Origin: Candidatus Phytoplasma mali | GTDB taxonomy: Bacteria; Bacillota_I; Bacilli_A; Acholeplasmatales; Acholeplasmataceae | Direction: 5' to 3' | Assembly: GCF_000026205.1 (NCBI RefSeq) | Contig: NC_011047.1 | Span: 537,944-601,943 of the forward strand | Length of the DNA: 64,000 nt | Shown here: positions 63,941 to 64,000 of the stretch, in pieces | Layout: each line of letters opens with the position of its first letter | How positions within the stretch are numbered: position 1 is the stretch's first letter | Translations under genes and position numbers: made by a program | The notes under the pieces: generated by a model | Told to the model about the DNA's origin: nothing | What the model saw: the letters and a program-made list of their open reading frames with translations, nothing else | Databases searched by the model: none

Positions 63941-64000
63941 GTTTTTCTTTTGAGAAGCTTAATAACGATGTGCGCGCCATGGTCTAAGTTATATATATAT

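Noticed and set aside
63888..63985. Reading the GC-rich hairpin as SRP RNA, tmRNA or RNase P RNA
   Set aside because: I looked for the SRP GGAAGGAAGCAGCC core, the tmRNA ends and the RNase P GAGGAAAGTC core on both strands; none is present in the visible part.
1..64000. CRISPR arrays and tRNA genes
   Set aside because: The tandem arrays seen are coding repeats without unique spacers, and I found no cloverleaf with a GGTTCGA-type T arm. A tRNAscan run would be decisive.

Overview
The window is very AT-rich (roughly 20% G+C by eye), single-chromosome-style DNA that most resembles a 'Candidatus Phytoplasma' genome. The main reasons are: several FtsH/HflB paralogues and FtsH-like AAA+ proteins; short secreted proteins with a near-constant 31-residue signal peptide (SVM/SAP type); an Adk-SodA-NusB core; a malate/citrate-type symporter; many single-pass 'anchor' proteins; and decayed, duplicated DNA. 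Tryptophan is written TGG and TGA ends genes (1651, 2213, 58612, 59413), so the code is the standard bacterial one used by phytoplasmas, not the mycoplasma code. TTG and GTG starts are common. The expanded FtsH/AAA set and very low G+C suggest the apple-proliferation group, but that is inference.

Layout. 0.2-4 kb: a His-rich ECF S-component-like protein, an anchored coiled coil, an ftsH fragment and a short XseA-like protein. 4.2-8.1 kb: a gene pair for an OppA-like binding protein and FtsH. 8.7-9.5 kb: a secreted candidate effector and a small membrane protein on the minus strand. 10.3-12.5 kb: a membrane-anchored coiled coil built from 117-bp repeats. 13-17.7 kb: an AAA+ protein, then two intact secreted proteins among decayed copies and leaders. 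18-21.8 kb: a second binding-protein/FtsH pair. 22-25 kb: an anchored protein and a deletion derivative of a two-gene locus whose fuller copy lies at 53.7-56 kb. 25-29.3 kb: core genes adk, sodA, nusB, a DEAD-box helicase and nfo. 29.3-32 kb: a single-chain Type IIG restriction-modification enzyme flanked by copies of a short inverted-repeat element. 32-37 kb: anchored surface proteins. 37-40 kb: a 2-hydroxycarboxylate transporter and a membrane protein. 40.4-42.7 kb: a large surface protein of three repeated modules. 43-48.3 kb: M32 carboxypeptidase, Pr6Pr-like protein, small membrane protein and a MacB-like ABC transporter. 49-53.7 kb: surface proteins, a second AAA+ protein and a Bax-inhibitor-like protein. 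53.7-56.5 kb: the secreted-protein/membrane-protein locus and a decayed HNH-like gene. 57.5-62.3 kb: a zinc/manganese ABC operon with two permeases, each ending in a winged-helix-like tail, and a second ECF S-component. 62.6-63.5 kb: an anchored coiled coil on the minus strand that is out of frame by one base in a poly-A tract just after its start. The last 110 bases hold an isolated GC-rich hairpin.

The genes divide into a small housekeeping set (nucleotides, oxidative defence, DNA repair, RNA helicase), uptake systems (metal, carboxylate, ECF, oligopeptide-like), and a large host-facing or envelope set (signal-peptide proteins, anchored coiled coils, FtsH/AAA proteins). The second set is where duplication, decay and repeat expansion are concentrated. 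No rRNA, tRNA or CRISPR array was recognised.
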